Source: Spirosoma profusum
GTDB lineage: Bacteria; Bacteroidota; Bacteroidia; Cytophagales; Spirosomataceae
Assembly: GCF_014699005.1 (NCBI RefSeq)
Contig: NZ_JACWZY010000022.1
Coordinates: 1 to 64,000 of the forward strand
Length of the DNA stretch: 64,000 nt
Direction of reading: 5' to 3'
The notes beneath the pieces were generated by a model that worked only from the letters and a program-made list of their open reading frames with translations, was not told the DNA's origin and did not search any database. This document shows, piece after piece, positions 36,256 to 45,684 of this stretch. How positions within the stretch are numbered: the stretch's first letter is position 1; each line of letters starts with the position of its first letter. A program made the position numbers and the translations under genes.

Positions 36256-38892
36256 ATGAAACTTTCTATTCCCAAAATGGCCATTTTTCGAAGCAGTCTG
36301 CTTCTGGCAACCTTAGTAGCTGGAACAATGGCCCTGGCTCAGGTACCCAAACCAGCCGATGTTTTCGGCTTTGAACCCGGTGCCGATTACAAACTGGCAA
36401 ACACGAAAATGCTGATAGACTACTATCAGAAACTAGATAAGGCCAGCCCGCGCGTACAGATGGTCAACATTGGCAAATCAACATTGGGGAAACCGCTTTT
36501 GCTACTCATGGTGTCGAGTGAAGCCAATATGAAGCAACTGGAAAAGTGGCGCACCATCAGCGAACAGCTTTCCAGAGCAAAGATTGATGATAAGACAGCT
36601 CGTGGGCTCGCAGCATCGGGCAAAGCTATCATCTGGATTGACGCCGGGATGCACGCATCGGAGGTAGCGTCGGCCCAAATGATGCCCGAACTCGCCTACC
36701 GCATGGCTACCGAAGAATCGTCGGAAATGAAAAAAATCCGCGATCAGGTAGTGGCGTTGCTCATGGTAGAGATGAACCCCGACGGCCTTGACATCGTAGC
36801 CGACTGGTACAACGGCAACCTCGGTACGCCCTTCGAAACCACCCAACCACCGTGGCTCTATCATCACTACGTTGGTCACGACAACAACCGCGACTGGTTC
36901 ACCAACAACATGGTTGAAACAAAAGCCATTTCGAACGTACTATACAACCAGTGGTATCCGCAGATTGTATACAACCACCACCAGACTTCTCCTGCCTGGA
37001 CGCGTATTTTTATTCCGCCGTTCGCCAATCCCGTTAATCCACAGATTCACCCTGGCGTAACGGCGGGCGTCAATCTGGTCGGTACGGCTATGGCAAGCCG
37101 TTTCGCCATTAAAAAAATGCCGGGTGTGGTAGCGCAACTACGTTTTAGTATGTGGTGGAACGGCGGTATGCGGACGGTTCCGTATTACCATAACCAGATT
37201 GGCATTTTGACCGAAACAGCCCATGCCACCCCATCACCCCGCTTCTACCCGCCTGATTCGCTGCCGAAAACGGTGGGCGTAGGCGTAACAGCGTCAACCG
37301 GCGGCACCGATATTTTCTACGCCGATCCCTGGAAAGGTGGTCAATCGCGTTTCCGCGATGCGGTGAATTATATGGAAGAAGCGTCGATGGCGACGTTGGT
37401 TTTGGCGGCCGATAAACGCGAAGAATTTCTCTACAACATTTACGTAATGGGTCGCGATGCCATCGAATCCGCTGGCAAAACGAAGCCTTTCGCCTATGTG
37501 ATTCCCACTGATCAATGGGACAAGAGCGAAGCGTTGAACCTGGTAAATATGTTCCGGCAAAGTGGCGTGGAAGTACATCGGGCTACACAGTCGTTCCAGG
37601 CGAACAACGAAACGTATCAGGCAGGTGCTTACATTATTTACGGCGGTCAGGCATTCAGCCCCTACGTAGTGGATTTGATGGAGAAGCAGGTCCACCCTAA
37701 CCAGCGCCTGTATCCCGGAGGTCCTCCCATCCCACCCTACGATCTGGCTGGCTGGACGTTACCCATGCAGATGGGCGTAAAAGTGGCACGTATCAGCAGC
37801 ACGTTCAAAGCGGATGCGGCATTGATTAGCGGCCTCGCACCGGTGGTTAGTGGAGACGTAGCGGCCAGTGCAGGTTACGGATATATGCTTTCGCGCAACC
37901 AGAATGCCAGCGTAATGGCCGTTAATCGTTTGTTAAAAGATGGCGAGAACGTATCGGTAATTCCTTCTGAATCAGGAAGTTTTCTTATTGAAAAAGGTGC
38001 GTCGACTGAAGCTCGTGTGCAGAAACTGGCCAAAGAATTAGGAATCAGCTTTACGTCCGTTGCCAGCAAACCAACAGCAGCAACGAAACCGCTCAAGCTT
38101 CCAAAAATTGGCCTTTATAAATCGTGGGTGGCTAACATGGACGAAGGCTGGACGCGCTGGCTGATGGAACAATACAGTTTCCCCATCGATACGTTGCATG
38201 ACGCTGACATAGCCAAAAAAGACTTGTCGACCTATAGCGCGATCATCATTCCTGACCAGGAAGTGAAGCGTATTTTGAACGGTCATGCACCGAACACTAT
38301 GCCCGCACAATACACCGGCGGACTTGGTCTGGGAGGCACGATGGCTCTCCAACAGTACGTTGCCAATGGCGGCACACTCGTTACGTTCGATGGAGCCAGT
38401 GATTTCGCTATCGAACTATTCGGTCTGCCTGTCAGGAACGTAACAGAAGGTCTGTCGAGTCAGCAATTTTATATTCCCGGTTCGCTGATACGTACCACAA
38501 TTGACACGAAACATTCACTGGCTTACGGTATGCAGCCCGAAGCCGCGGCTGCGTTTTCGAACAGCCGGGCTTTTGACGTGATACGTCAGGTTCGCGAGGG
38601 CGAAGGCGGTCGGGAAGAGACGAAAACTGCTCCCGATCCGAAAGTAGAAGTGATTGCCAGCTACGCCAAAAAAGATTTATTGATGAGTGGCTGGGCCTTA
38701 AACGAAGACAAATACATTGCCGGTAAACCCGCCGTGCTACGTGTGCAGCAGGGGAAAGGGAACATTATCATGTTTGGCTTTAGCCCACAGTTCCGGGGGC
38801 AGCCTCGTGGTACGTATAAGCTGATTTTCAACGCTCTTTACGAGAGTACAATGCCCAAAAGTGCGGTTGAGGGAACCGCTAAGAGCGAGTAA
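36256..38892 (+). CDS. M14-family zinc carboxypeptidase-like protein, paralogue
   Basis: An 878-residue exported protein (signal segment to ALAQ) closely related in order of motifs to the 31891 product: HxxE as H133-A-S-E136 (GMHASEV), EMNPDGLDIV, VGHDNNRDWF and YNHHQTSP, then beta-rich C-terminal domains (WTRWLMEQYSFPID recurs in both). The pair presumably arose by duplication and may differ in specificity. It closes the SusCD-peptidase locus; its terminator is the hairpin at 38899-38974. Confidence 0.88.
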   Translation: MKLSIPKMAIFRSSLLLATLVAGTMALAQVPKPADVFGFEPGADYKLANTKMLIDYYQKLDKASPRVQMVNIGKSTLGKPLLLLMVSSEANMKQLEKWRTISEQLSRAKIDDKTARGLAASGKAIIWIDAGMHASEVASAQMMPELAYRMATEESSEMKKIRDQVVALLMVEMNPDGLDIVADWYNGNLGTPFETTQPPWLYHHYVGHDNNRDWFTNNMVETKAISNVLYNQWYPQIVYNHHQTSPAWTRIFIPPFANPVNPQIHPGVTAGVNLVGTAMASRFAIKKMPGVVAQLRFSMWWNGGMRTVPYYHNQIGILTETAHATPSPRFYPPDSLPKTVGVGVTASTGGTDIFYADPWKGGQSRFRDAVNYMEEASMATLVLAADKREEFLYNIYVMGRDAIESAGKTKPFAYVIPTDQWDKSEALNLVNMFRQSGVEVHRATQSFQANNETYQAGAYIIYGGQAFSPYVVDLMEKQVHPNQRLYPGGPPIPPYDLAGWTLPMQMGVKVARISSTFKADAALISGLAPVVSGDVAASAGYGYMLSRNQNASVMAVNRLLKDGENVSVIPSESGSFLIEKGASTEARVQKLAKELGISFTSVASKPTAATKPLKLPKIGLYKSWVANMDEGWTRWLMEQYSFPIDTLHDADIAKKDLSTYSAIIIPDQEVKRILNGHAPNTMPAQYTGGLGLGGTMALQQYVANGGTLVTFDGASDFAIELFGLPVRNVTEGLSSQQFYIPGSLIRTTIDTKHSLAYGMQPEAAAAFSNSRAFDVIRQVREGEGGREETKTAPDPKVEVIASYAKKDLLMSGWALNEDKYIAGKPAVLRVQQGKGNIIMFGFSPQFRGQPRGTYKLIFNALYESTMPKSAVEGTAKSE

Positions 38893-38898
38893 CTTTGA

Positions 38899-38974
38899 AT
38901 GAATAATGCTCAATGTCTACTGAATAATGCCGGTGTGAATGGCAATTATTCAGTAGACATTGAGCATTATTCAT
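38899..38974. repeat. Long palindrome between convergent genes (TGAATAATG type)
   Basis: Arms of about 33 bp (ATGAATAATGCTCAATGTCT onward, and complement) pair almost perfectly around a 9-base loop. It lies between the convergent ends of the M14 gene and the 38982-39389 gene, where a bidirectional terminator is expected. Confidence 0.8.
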
Positions 38975-38981
38975 TTTAAAA

Positions 38982-39389
38982 CTATTCCCCCACAACAGAG
39001 CCGTCGGCTTTACGTTTTGGCTTCTTCACGTAGTATTCGCTGGGTGGTCCGAGTGGTTGTGGTTCGCTCAGCCGTTGAATTTTATAATTACGGTCGTTCA
39101 GATTGCTCGACGGCGTATGCTCGACAGTGATACCACCAACGGGTTCAGCCATCGGCATCTGGGTTTTATAATTCGCCAGTTGGGCTGCACCCGGCGCCGG
39201 TGTCTGCACCGCTACCCCTGATTTTTTCTCCCAACGGTTGGCAGCTTTAGCCATATTGGGATGTTTATAATTGTGGGTCGAATACATCGGATTATACAAG
39301 GGCTTTTTCCCTCCTTCATCCTGAGAATATACTTGCTGCGATGCGACCAGCAAGCCAGCACCCGCCAGCAATAAGGTGAACGCTTTCAT
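38982..39389 (-). CDS. Secreted hypothetical protein
   Basis: The start at 39389 is preferred because it opens the signal peptide (ends near VYSQ) and lies just after the promoter at 39417-39448. The 135-residue product is low in hydrophobics and rich in Tyr, Asn and Lys, with KKPLYNPMYSTHNYKHPN and NLNDRNYKIQRLSEPQPLG. No domain is recognised; it is probably an exported, partly unstructured protein. Confidence 0.6.
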   Translation of the reverse strand: MKAFTLLLAGAGLLVASQQVYSQDEGGKKPLYNPMYSTHNYKHPNMAKAANRWEKKSGVAVQTPAPGAAQLANYKTQMPMAEPVGGITVEHTPSSNLNDRNYKIQRLSEPQPLGPPSEYYVKKPKRKADGSVVGE

Positions 39390-39416
39390 AACTGTATCTA
39401 TGGTTTTGTTGTAAGG

Positions 39417-39448
39417 CAAATCTATGCATTTGTCAGATTAAAAAACAA
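39417..39448 (-). promoter_or_regulatory. Candidate promoter of the 38982-39389 gene
   Basis: On the minus strand TTG (39446-39448), 21-bp spacer, TAGATTTG (39417-39424), an exact TANNTTTG. Transcription would start about 20 bp before the ATG. Confidence 0.5.
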
Positions 39449-39478
39449 TTAAAATAGCTACTATGTTTATAGTTTTTC

Positions 39479-40009
39479 TTATTTTTTTACTACAAGTCTG
39501 AGAATTGATTCAGAATCGGCTATTGTTTTGGCCTTTTCCATTGAAAACCATTGAATATTCTTAATTTCATCAGATTTGCCAAACGGCTCTTCAGGGTCTG
39601 CCTCAAGTAAAAATCGGATATCATAATGAAGATGTTCGGGAACATCGTTCCGGGCCGGAATTGGGTGTATATCTACATCATAAATAGCCGACGACACCAG
39701 GCGTAACGAGGTTAATCCGGTTTCTTCCTGAGCTTCGCGCAGGGCAACCGCTGCTACGTCGGGATCGCCGTCGGCATGGCCACCGGGTTGCAACCATCTA
39801 TCTAGTTTCCGATGATGAATCAGAAGTGTCTGCTGGCGGTCGGGGCTTACAATCCAGGCTGAGCCTGTAATGTGACCAATGAGTAATGACCGTTCGAAAC
39901 AGTCCGAATGTTGTTCAACAAATGAGATAGTAGCCTGATTCATAGCCTGTTCATTCGAATCAGCAGGCTGGTGTTGACGTAGCAGTTGAAGCAGAAGTTG
40001 ACGATGCAC
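39479..40009 (-). CDS. Nudix hydrolase
   Basis: A 176-residue cytoplasmic protein with a Nudix box (GGHADGDPDV…REAQEETGL; the first box Glu position is Asp/Pro-shifted, the REUxEExGU core is intact). The core binds Mg2+ and cleaves nucleoside diphosphates linked to another moiety. The sequence HHRKLDRWLQPGGH just before the box is typical of the ADP-ribose/NUDIX subgroup. It is monocistronic; substrate unknown. Confidence 0.9.
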   Translation of the reverse strand: MHRQLLLQLLRQHQPADSNEQAMNQATISFVEQHSDCFERSLLIGHITGSAWIVSPDRQQTLLIHHRKLDRWLQPGGHADGDPDVAAVALREAQEETGLTSLRLVSSAIYDVDIHPIPARNDVPEHLHYDIRFLLEADPEEPFGKSDEIKNIQWFSMEKAKTIADSESILRLVVKK

Positions 40010-40170
40010 GAAAAAGAAATAATTTATGAGGTACGAACTCCAGTTTATTCATCCAATAGCAGTTTAGAAGTAAGCAAAACAGCTATTGCGTATTGTTAAT
40101 TGTAATAACCTTGAGTTTGTCTGTAAAAAGCCGCAATTTGCCGTCAAATTTCATAAGTCTATAGACTATT

Positions 40171-41076
40171 ATGCACAAATTATCCCTGACGGCTGCTACG
40201 CTTTGTTTAGTTGCCCAATTAGCGACGGCTCAAATTAAACTACCTTCGCCTAGCCCCGGTGCTTCGGTTATGCAAACCATTGGCACCACCGACATCACCG
40301 TTACGTATTCACGGCCTAGCCTAAAAGGTCGTCAACCTTTCACCGATTCATTTGTTCCGCTGGGAAAAGTGTGGCGTACTGGTGCCAATTCGCCTACAAT
40401 GCTTACTACGTCCACCGACCTAATGGTAGGCGGCAAGAAGCTTGCAGCCGGTTCGTACGCTGTTTTATCGATTCCGCAGGATGGTAACGCTACGTTGATT
40501 TTCAGCAAGAATAAAGAAACTACTGAAGCGACGTACAAGCAGGAAGAAGACGCGCTACGTGTGAACCTCACTCCGGCCGAACTGCCAGAAAAAGTGGAGA
40601 CGTTCACCATCGGTTTCAGCGATTTGACCGACAGCACCGCCAAATTAAATTTTATGTGGGCGAACGTGAAAGCGTCGGCTGACCTGCGTGTAGACGTAAA
40701 CGCTAACTCAGCTGCCAATGTCGACAAAGCCGTAGCCGAGAAGCCCGACGATGCCGCCGTTTTGATGGCCGCAGCCAGCTACAACGTATCAAAAGGGCGT
40801 AATCTGGATCAATCGCTGACTTGGATTGACAAGTCGATTGCCAAGCAGGAAACCTACCGGAACCTCTACGTGAAATCGCAGATTCTGGCGAAAATGGGTA
40901 AATACGCAGAAGCAGCTCCGTTAGCTCAGAAAGCACTTTCTGTGGGTCAGGCGTCAAACGACCAGATATTTCCGTTCTTTAAGGATGCTATACAAAAAAG
41001 CATCACGGAATACACGTCCAAAGTTCCAGCCGCTGTGCCTGATGTGAAAGCCGGAAAAGGCAAGAAAAAAGCGTAG
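40171..41076 (+). CDS. DUF2911 domain protein with TPR-like tail
   Basis: A 301-residue exported protein (signal peptide ends near ATAQ). The DUF2911 signature is clear: LPSPSPGASVMQTIGTTDIT, TVTYSRPSLKGR and VWRTGANSPTML, followed by GSYAVLSIPQDGNATLIF. Residues about 190-280 form short helical repeats (VADKAVAEKPDDAAVLMAAA…GKYAEAAPLAQKALSV) like a TPR segment. DUF2911 proteins are common in Bacteroidota envelopes; their role is unknown. A perfect terminator follows at 41105. Confidence 0.87.
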   Translation: MHKLSLTAATLCLVAQLATAQIKLPSPSPGASVMQTIGTTDITVTYSRPSLKGRQPFTDSFVPLGKVWRTGANSPTMLTTSTDLMVGGKKLAAGSYAVLSIPQDGNATLIFSKNKETTEATYKQEEDALRVNLTPAELPEKVETFTIGFSDLTDSTAKLNFMWANVKASADLRVDVNANSAANVDKAVAEKPDDAAVLMAAASYNVSKGRNLDQSLTWIDKSIAKQETYRNLYVKSQILAKMGKYAEAAPLAQKALSVGQASNDQIFPFFKDAIQKSITEYTSKVPAAVPDVKAGKGKKKA

Positions 41077-41104
41077 CCGCTACGTTGCGGACATCTTTTT
41101 ACGC

Positions 41105-41142
41105 AAACCCGCCAATGAAATATGGATTTCATTGGCGGGTTT
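41105..41142. terminator. Perfect bidirectional terminator
   Basis: Arms AAACCCGCCAATGAAAT and its exact complement around a 4-base loop, between the convergent DUF2911 gene and permease gene. Confidence 0.85.
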
Positions 41143-41200
41143 GTGCTTCATAAAGGAATAGTACATCAGGGCATTACTAGCAGGAATACGTAGCGCCTGA

Positions 41201-43603
41201 TTACTCACTTTTTAAGTAATTAACTGGATTGATTCGAGCGGTTTTCAACGCTTGACGTGCAACTGTCAGCGCAGTTATTAGTAACGTTAGCAATAGAGTT
41301 CCCGCCAGTAACCAGCCGTTTACCGATATTCGATACGCATACTGTTGCAACCAACCAGACAGCAACCATGCTCCTACCGGTGCTGCTAGTAGAAATCCTA
41401 AACCAAGCAGTTTTCCGAACTCCCGACCCAGTAACCAAAGCAGTTGCGCTGTACGAGCGCCCAGGACTCGACGAACCCCAATTTCTTTCGCTTTAGCTTC
41501 GCTTAAGAACGTAACCAACCCGTACAACCCTAAGCAGCTTAGCCCAATCGCTACAAAGGCAAACGCCTGAACCAATCCGGCCAATAATCGTTCGAATTCC
41601 GTAAAACTTTGCATCAAATCGGTTAAGTCTTTGGCGTGATAGACCTGATCTGGCAACACCTTATCCCATACTTGCTGAATGGCTTGACGGGTTTGATCGG
41701 ACTGTGTTGGATTCAGACGTAGCAGGGCAACCCGGCTGTGTGGAAGATCATGAATCAGCGTTACAGGTAAAACAGGCTGGTGCAAATCTCCGCTTCGAAA
41801 GTCCTGTACGACACCGACAACAATCCGCTCGGCATCTTTAACCCGGATAGGCTTACCCACTATTGCAGTCGGCGACGAAATGCCTAACTGCTTCACCAGC
41901 GTTTCATTGACCAACACTTCGCGTCCAGACGTGTCAATGGATCGGACGTTTCGGCCCGCCACCAGCGACAAATCGAACGCCGATACGTAGTGTTCATCGA
42001 TCGCCCGCACTCGTGTTTCAAATGATTCAGGCTCAGTAGATTTATGGAAGCTAAACGGACTGGGATGATTATAGGGCGACGCAGGCATATCACTACCGAA
42101 AGCCACCTGCTCGACACCCGGCACCTGCAACCATTGCTCGCGTAAGTTCGAAAGAGGGGAATTTCCCTGCTGTGGCAGGAAGATGGCGAGTGTCGATTCG
42201 TGGTGAAAACCCCATACCGTTTGATGCATGTGCCGAAGTTGGAACGTAATGACCAATACGCTCAGGATGAAAAACTGCATCAAGACAAACTGCCATAAAA
42301 CGAGCCCCTGCCGCACCGTTAATCTGCCGGTAATCCGCCCCGTTGATTGGCTGGCAAATGCCTTTGCCGGATTGAAGCGCGCCAGCACAAACGCCGGATA
42401 CAACCCTGAAAGGATAATAACGCCGACGATCAGTCCCAGAAACCAACCTGAAGCCTGTCGATAAATTATATCGAAAATGGACAGATCGGGACGTAGCATT
42501 TCAATGTTAGCGGCCAGGATCTGATTAATCCAAGGCAAGCTCAGTTGAGTTAGTACAAGTGTCACAAACATGGATAGTAGTACCAATAAGGCCGTTTCCA
42601 GCATAAACTGCCCAACCAGTTGCCAGCGCGAACTGCCCATCACTTTGCGAACGCCAACCTCCTTCGCCCGTTTGAGTGCCCTTGCCGTAGCCAGATTAAT
42701 AAAATTGATGCAGCCTGCCAGCACCAGTAACACACCTACACCAATTAAGGCGTAAAGAATAGGCCGGGGAGCCGTACCACTACGTTCGTGATTAAGCTCA
42801 GACAGTGGCAAAGCCTGATAGTCGAAATGATTGGCTTCCTGCGGTGGGAGGTTGCTACGTTGAATAACTGGCAAACTCCGACGTAGCAAGTTTGGATCGA
42901 CACCTTCTCGCAACCGCACGAAACACATGGCTTGCAAGCCCTGCCAGTCGGTCAACGCGGTCGGTCCTTCCAGAACCGGGATAGTGGCATAAGACACGAA
43001 CGCATCGTACCGAAGCTGGGTGTTGGCGGGCGGGTCCTTGACAATTCCCGTAACTGTTAGATCGGTTCGATTGTCTAAACGTATCGTCCGCCCCATAGCG
43101 GGAGACGTATCGAAATATTTGTGGACGTAGCGTTCGCTGAGTACAATTGAGTTCGGAGCCGCCAGAGCAGTTTTTGGATTCCCGCTTACCCACTCCACAC
43201 CAAACATCTCGAAGTATTGAGGCTCCGTAAAACAAACGGTACGTGCCTCCGCGAATTTTTTAACCCAACCGCCTTTCCCGTTCGATACGCTCAAAACCCG
43301 CCCAAAGAACGTTTCCAGTCGAACGGCAGTCTCCACAAACGCATAATCGCGTCGGAGTACATCGGCCAGGGGGCGGGGAGCAGCATCAGTCGGCTGAGTT
43401 TTTTCGCGTTTGATGTCGGTAACAATCCAGTAGGAACGTTCCAGATGAGGGTGGTAACGGTCAAAGCTGAACATGTAATTGACTACCAAAAAAATGATCA
43501 GGCCACTGGTGAGTCCCACCGCCAGCCCCAACAGGCTAATCAAATTGACATGCCAATGTTGCCACAGGTGACGCCTGGCCACTGTGAGGTAGTGAATAAT
43601 CAT
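41201..43603 (-). CDS. FtsX/MacB-type ABC transporter permease
   Basis: An 800-residue inner-membrane protein with duplicated architecture: N-terminal membrane helix (about 15-40) and MacB-like periplasmic domain (about 45-270), three FtsX-type helices (about 285-400), a second set starting near 425 with a periplasmic domain (450-650), and three helices to about 795. ARALKRAKEVGVRKVMGSSR and KEIGVRRVLGAR are the two typical FtsX coupling segments. It lacks an adjacent ATPase gene. It lies in one operon with a HAAS-like protein and a PadR-type repressor, as is common in Cytophagales. Confidence 0.9.
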   Translation of the reverse strand: MIIHYLTVARRHLWQHWHVNLISLLGLAVGLTSGLIIFLVVNYMFSFDRYHPHLERSYWIVTDIKREKTQPTDAAPRPLADVLRRDYAFVETAVRLETFFGRVLSVSNGKGGWVKKFAEARTVCFTEPQYFEMFGVEWVSGNPKTALAAPNSIVLSERYVHKYFDTSPAMGRTIRLDNRTDLTVTGIVKDPPANTQLRYDAFVSYATIPVLEGPTALTDWQGLQAMCFVRLREGVDPNLLRRSLPVIQRSNLPPQEANHFDYQALPLSELNHERSGTAPRPILYALIGVGVLLVLAGCINFINLATARALKRAKEVGVRKVMGSSRWQLVGQFMLETALLVLLSMFVTLVLTQLSLPWINQILAANIEMLRPDLSIFDIIYRQASGWFLGLIVGVIILSGLYPAFVLARFNPAKAFASQSTGRITGRLTVRQGLVLWQFVLMQFFILSVLVITFQLRHMHQTVWGFHHESTLAIFLPQQGNSPLSNLREQWLQVPGVEQVAFGSDMPASPYNHPSPFSFHKSTEPESFETRVRAIDEHYVSAFDLSLVAGRNVRSIDTSGREVLVNETLVKQLGISSPTAIVGKPIRVKDAERIVVGVVQDFRSGDLHQPVLPVTLIHDLPHSRVALLRLNPTQSDQTRQAIQQVWDKVLPDQVYHAKDLTDLMQSFTEFERLLAGLVQAFAFVAIGLSCLGLYGLVTFLSEAKAKEIGVRRVLGARTAQLLWLLGREFGKLLGLGFLLAAPVGAWLLSGWLQQYAYRISVNGWLLAGTLLLTLLITALTVARQALKTARINPVNYLKSE

Positions 43604-43658
43604 CGGAAAAGAGAATTAGGGCAGAAAAGAATTAATACGTTTATCAATAAACGCGGGG

Positions 43659-44162
43659 TCAGGCTGTCAGTAATCGCTTCGGTTTACGGAGCCGTCGAGT
43701 CGTCCACCACCGAACAGCTATGACGGCCATCAGCCCCGCTACCCCTACTACCGAAACAACCTGGAACGTACCGATTGGCACAGAAAAGGGGCGGCTGACC
43801 AGCCCGAAAAAAACCATCAAAATCAACATGACGAGTCCGCTCGGAAGAAGCATGTACTGAAAAGGCTGGGGAGATGTACGCCGTTGCGAGCGTAACCGCA
43901 TCCGCGAGGCCGTCAACGTAGCAGACGAGGGGTTTGCCATAAACTCCCGCGAATAAAGCTGTTTCAATTGGTCCAGCGCCTGCGGATTAGCCTGTTTCAT
44001 GATCAGATTGAAAGCGTCCGGGAAGATTAATCCCTGCTCCATCTTTTGCTCTATCATGGAGGCAATATGGTCGACTAATTCGGCTTGTAAAGCCTGAACC
44101 GGCTCATTTTGCTGGATTTGATGCGCTACTGTATCAAGCTGGGCGCGAGATAGCTTGGTCAT
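43659..44162 (-). CDS. HAAS-like membrane protein of the PadR-permease operon
   Basis: A 167-residue protein. The N-terminal half (LDTVAHQIQQNEPVQALQAE, DHIASMIEQKMEQG) is helical and resembles HAAS-type signalling domains that accompany PadR regulators; two C-terminal membrane helices follow (about 105-125 and 130-150). Assignment to HAAS rests on position and overall shape, not on a diagnostic motif. It lies between padR-type and permease genes with gaps of about 40-55 bp. Confidence 0.65.
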   Translation of the reverse strand: MTKLSRAQLDTVAHQIQQNEPVQALQAELVDHIASMIEQKMEQGLIFPDAFNLIMKQANPQALDQLKQLYSREFMANPSSATLTASRMRLRSQRRTSPQPFQYMLLPSGLVMLILMVFFGLVSRPFSVPIGTFQVVSVVGVAGLMAVIAVRWWTTRRLRKPKRLLTA

Positions 44163-44202
44163 AACTCAGTAAATTGTTTATTGAAGAGAGAATTGTGAGG
44201 CC

Positions 44203-44556
44203 TTATTGGCCTAAAGCTACATTCGGTGCAGGACTGATGAGCAACCTCATCAGGTAAACAAAACGCTCAAAATCACCCAGTTTCCGGAGCGCCGTTTCAC
44301 TACCCATCTGTGTAAGCAGGTAGTATTTACGTAGTCGTCCATCAACTTCCTGGCTCTGCGTAATCAGCAGGCCTTCTTCCTCAAGTTTATGAAGAACCGG
44401 ATATAGTGCCCCAAAAGTAAGTGTCAGTTCACCTCCGGTACGTTCTTCAACGGCCTGAGTGATTTCATAACCGTACATGCGCCCCTGTTGAGCCAATAAC
44501 CGAAGGACGATTGTCTTCAATGTTCCCCGTAGAAACTCCTGATTTGCTGAATCCAT
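44203..44556 (-). CDS. PadR-family transcriptional regulator
   Basis: Started at 44556 (the in-frame ATG at 44574 would lie closer to the promoter with a less conserved N-terminus). The 117-residue product is a typical PadR winged helix: FLRGTLKTIVLRLLAQQGRMYGYEI, LTFGALYPVLHKLEEEGLL and RKYYLLTQMG. It likely represses its own operon with the HAAS-like and permease genes. The AT-rich palindrome between the promoter elements upstream is a fitting operator. Confidence 0.9.
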   Translation of the reverse strand: MDSANQEFLRGTLKTIVLRLLAQQGRMYGYEITQAVEERTGGELTLTFGALYPVLHKLEEEGLLITQSQEVDGRLRKYYLLTQMGSETALRKLGDFERFVYLMRLLISPAPNVALGQ

Positions 44557-44588
44557 TGGTTGTATTAATAACAATGGTAAATTTTAAA

Positions 44589-44619
44589 CAAAAATATATA
44601 AGAAATCTATATATACAAA
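44589..44619 (-). promoter_or_regulatory. Promoter of the padR-permease operon with internal palindrome
   Basis: On the minus strand TTTG (44616-44619), exactly 19 bp, then TATTTTTG (44589-44596): a full match to the Bacteroidota consensus. A palindrome TATATA-N7-TATATA (44595-44613) fills the spacer, which would let a PadR dimer block polymerase. Confidence 0.6.
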
Positions 44620-44710
44620 TAATATTTTCAACTGGTCGAAGCCACTCAATGGATAGGCTGAGCTTGTAAATAATGTATGGCCATAAAAAGCGTAATTGAT
44701 ACATGATTTT

Positions 44711-44766
44711 ATTACCTGAAAAAGCCAGTCGGGAACGCATGATTCCGACTGGCTTTTTCAGGTAAT
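44711..44766. terminator. Strong hairpin terminator
   Basis: Arms of about 24 bp beginning ATTACCTGAAAAAGCCAGTC at 44711 and complementary up to 44766, with a loop of about 8 bases, contain T-rich arms suitable for termination in both directions. It ends the transcript of the 44883-45359 gene. Confidence 0.75.
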
Positions 44767-44882
44767 AGACTGTATTATAGATTAATCAGTTTTTCGAAAG
44801 GTGTAAGCAAGCCCGTCTTAACGTTGCCCAAAATATTGGGTAAATCCGGAAAGATGCAACCATTTTTCAGCCTGAACTAAAC

Positions 44883-45359
44883 CTACTGATTCCGAACGTA
44901 TTCAACCTGATAGGCTGTCGGTAGTTTAGGTACCACCACAAAATTTCCCCGACCATCAAATGGCGAAGCTTTTTGGCAGTAACGTTCGGTTACGGTATAT
45001 ACGATCTTTTTAGCCGCATCATCGCGCTTTACGTCGAGCAGATAAGTGCTGTTACTCCCCAGATTCACCGTTGTTAAACCAAGTACATCGAACTGAGCGA
45101 AATCAACGCTGTCCAGTCGGTTTTCGCAGCAGTATGAAAACACCCGTCGGTATTGTTGGGCATCCGTAATTTTAATACCAAAGCGCCCTAAATCTTCGCC
45201 CTGCTTCGTATCGTAAGCCAAATACCTGTCGTCCAGCATGCTGACAACCAGACCGGCTGTTTGATCCGTTGTTCGTTGATTGGTCGTTTCTTCGCAGTTA
45301 GGTCCCTGTTCCTGGCACGCACATACGACTAACAGAAGCAAAAAGTTTAGCTTTTTCAT
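44883..45359 (-). CDS. Hypothetical lipoprotein
   Basis: A 158-residue lipoprotein (lipobox VVCAC; Cys about 15). The mature domain has LVVSMLDDRYLAYDTKQGED and DFAQFDVLGLTTVNLGSNST, with conserved-looking Cys residues (CCEN) near 80. I recognise no family. It ends in a terminator at 44711-44766. Confidence 0.65.
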   Translation of the reverse strand: MKKLNFLLLLVVCACQEQGPNCEETTNQRTTDQTAGLVVSMLDDRYLAYDTKQGEDLGRFGIKITDAQQYRRVFSYCCENRLDSVDFAQFDVLGLTTVNLGSNSTYLLDVKRDDAAKKIVYTVTERYCQKASPFDGRGNFVVVPKLPTAYQVEYVRNQ

Positions 45360-45376
45360 ATCTGGAAAGACCTGGT

Positions 45377-45589
45377 TCAGTGAGAATGGGTTGGGACACG
45401 TCCTTTCTTTTCTGCAAACAGAAGTTCGTTGTACCGTATCTCAAGCGCCATACCTCGTTTCCACCGAATCCATTCCCGTTTCCAGCCGGCTGTCCCGCGT
45501 AGTTCCTCCCTAAATTCAGCGATGACCTGCCGTCTCAGATTCCAGTATACAATTGGTCGTTTTGACGAAAAAATCAGTCCTGTTGTCAT
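45377..45589 (-). CDS. Possible small basic protein
   Basis: A 70-residue frame with protein-like composition (WNLRRQVIAEFREELRG, WIRWKRGMALEIRYNELLF), Arg- and Trp-rich, starting at ATG 45589. There is no supporting motif and the region between genes is only 325 bp, so it may be chance. Confidence 0.3.
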   Translation of the reverse strand: MTTGLIFSSKRPIVYWNLRRQVIAEFREELRGTAGWKREWIRWKRGMALEIRYNELLFAEKKGRVPTHSH

Positions 45590-45684
45590 GGATGTGAGGT
45601 TATCGCTTAAATGTACGATTTTCTACAATCGGGATACCAAATTGCTAGCCAGAAAGTCACTAACGTAGTATAGCACACCAAAAG

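Larger units (their letters stand above)
44557..44882. other. Intergenic region upstream of the padR operon
   Basis: Holds the padR promoter (44589-44619) and the hairpin at 44711-44766. The rest is AT-rich without a gene. Confidence 0.5.
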
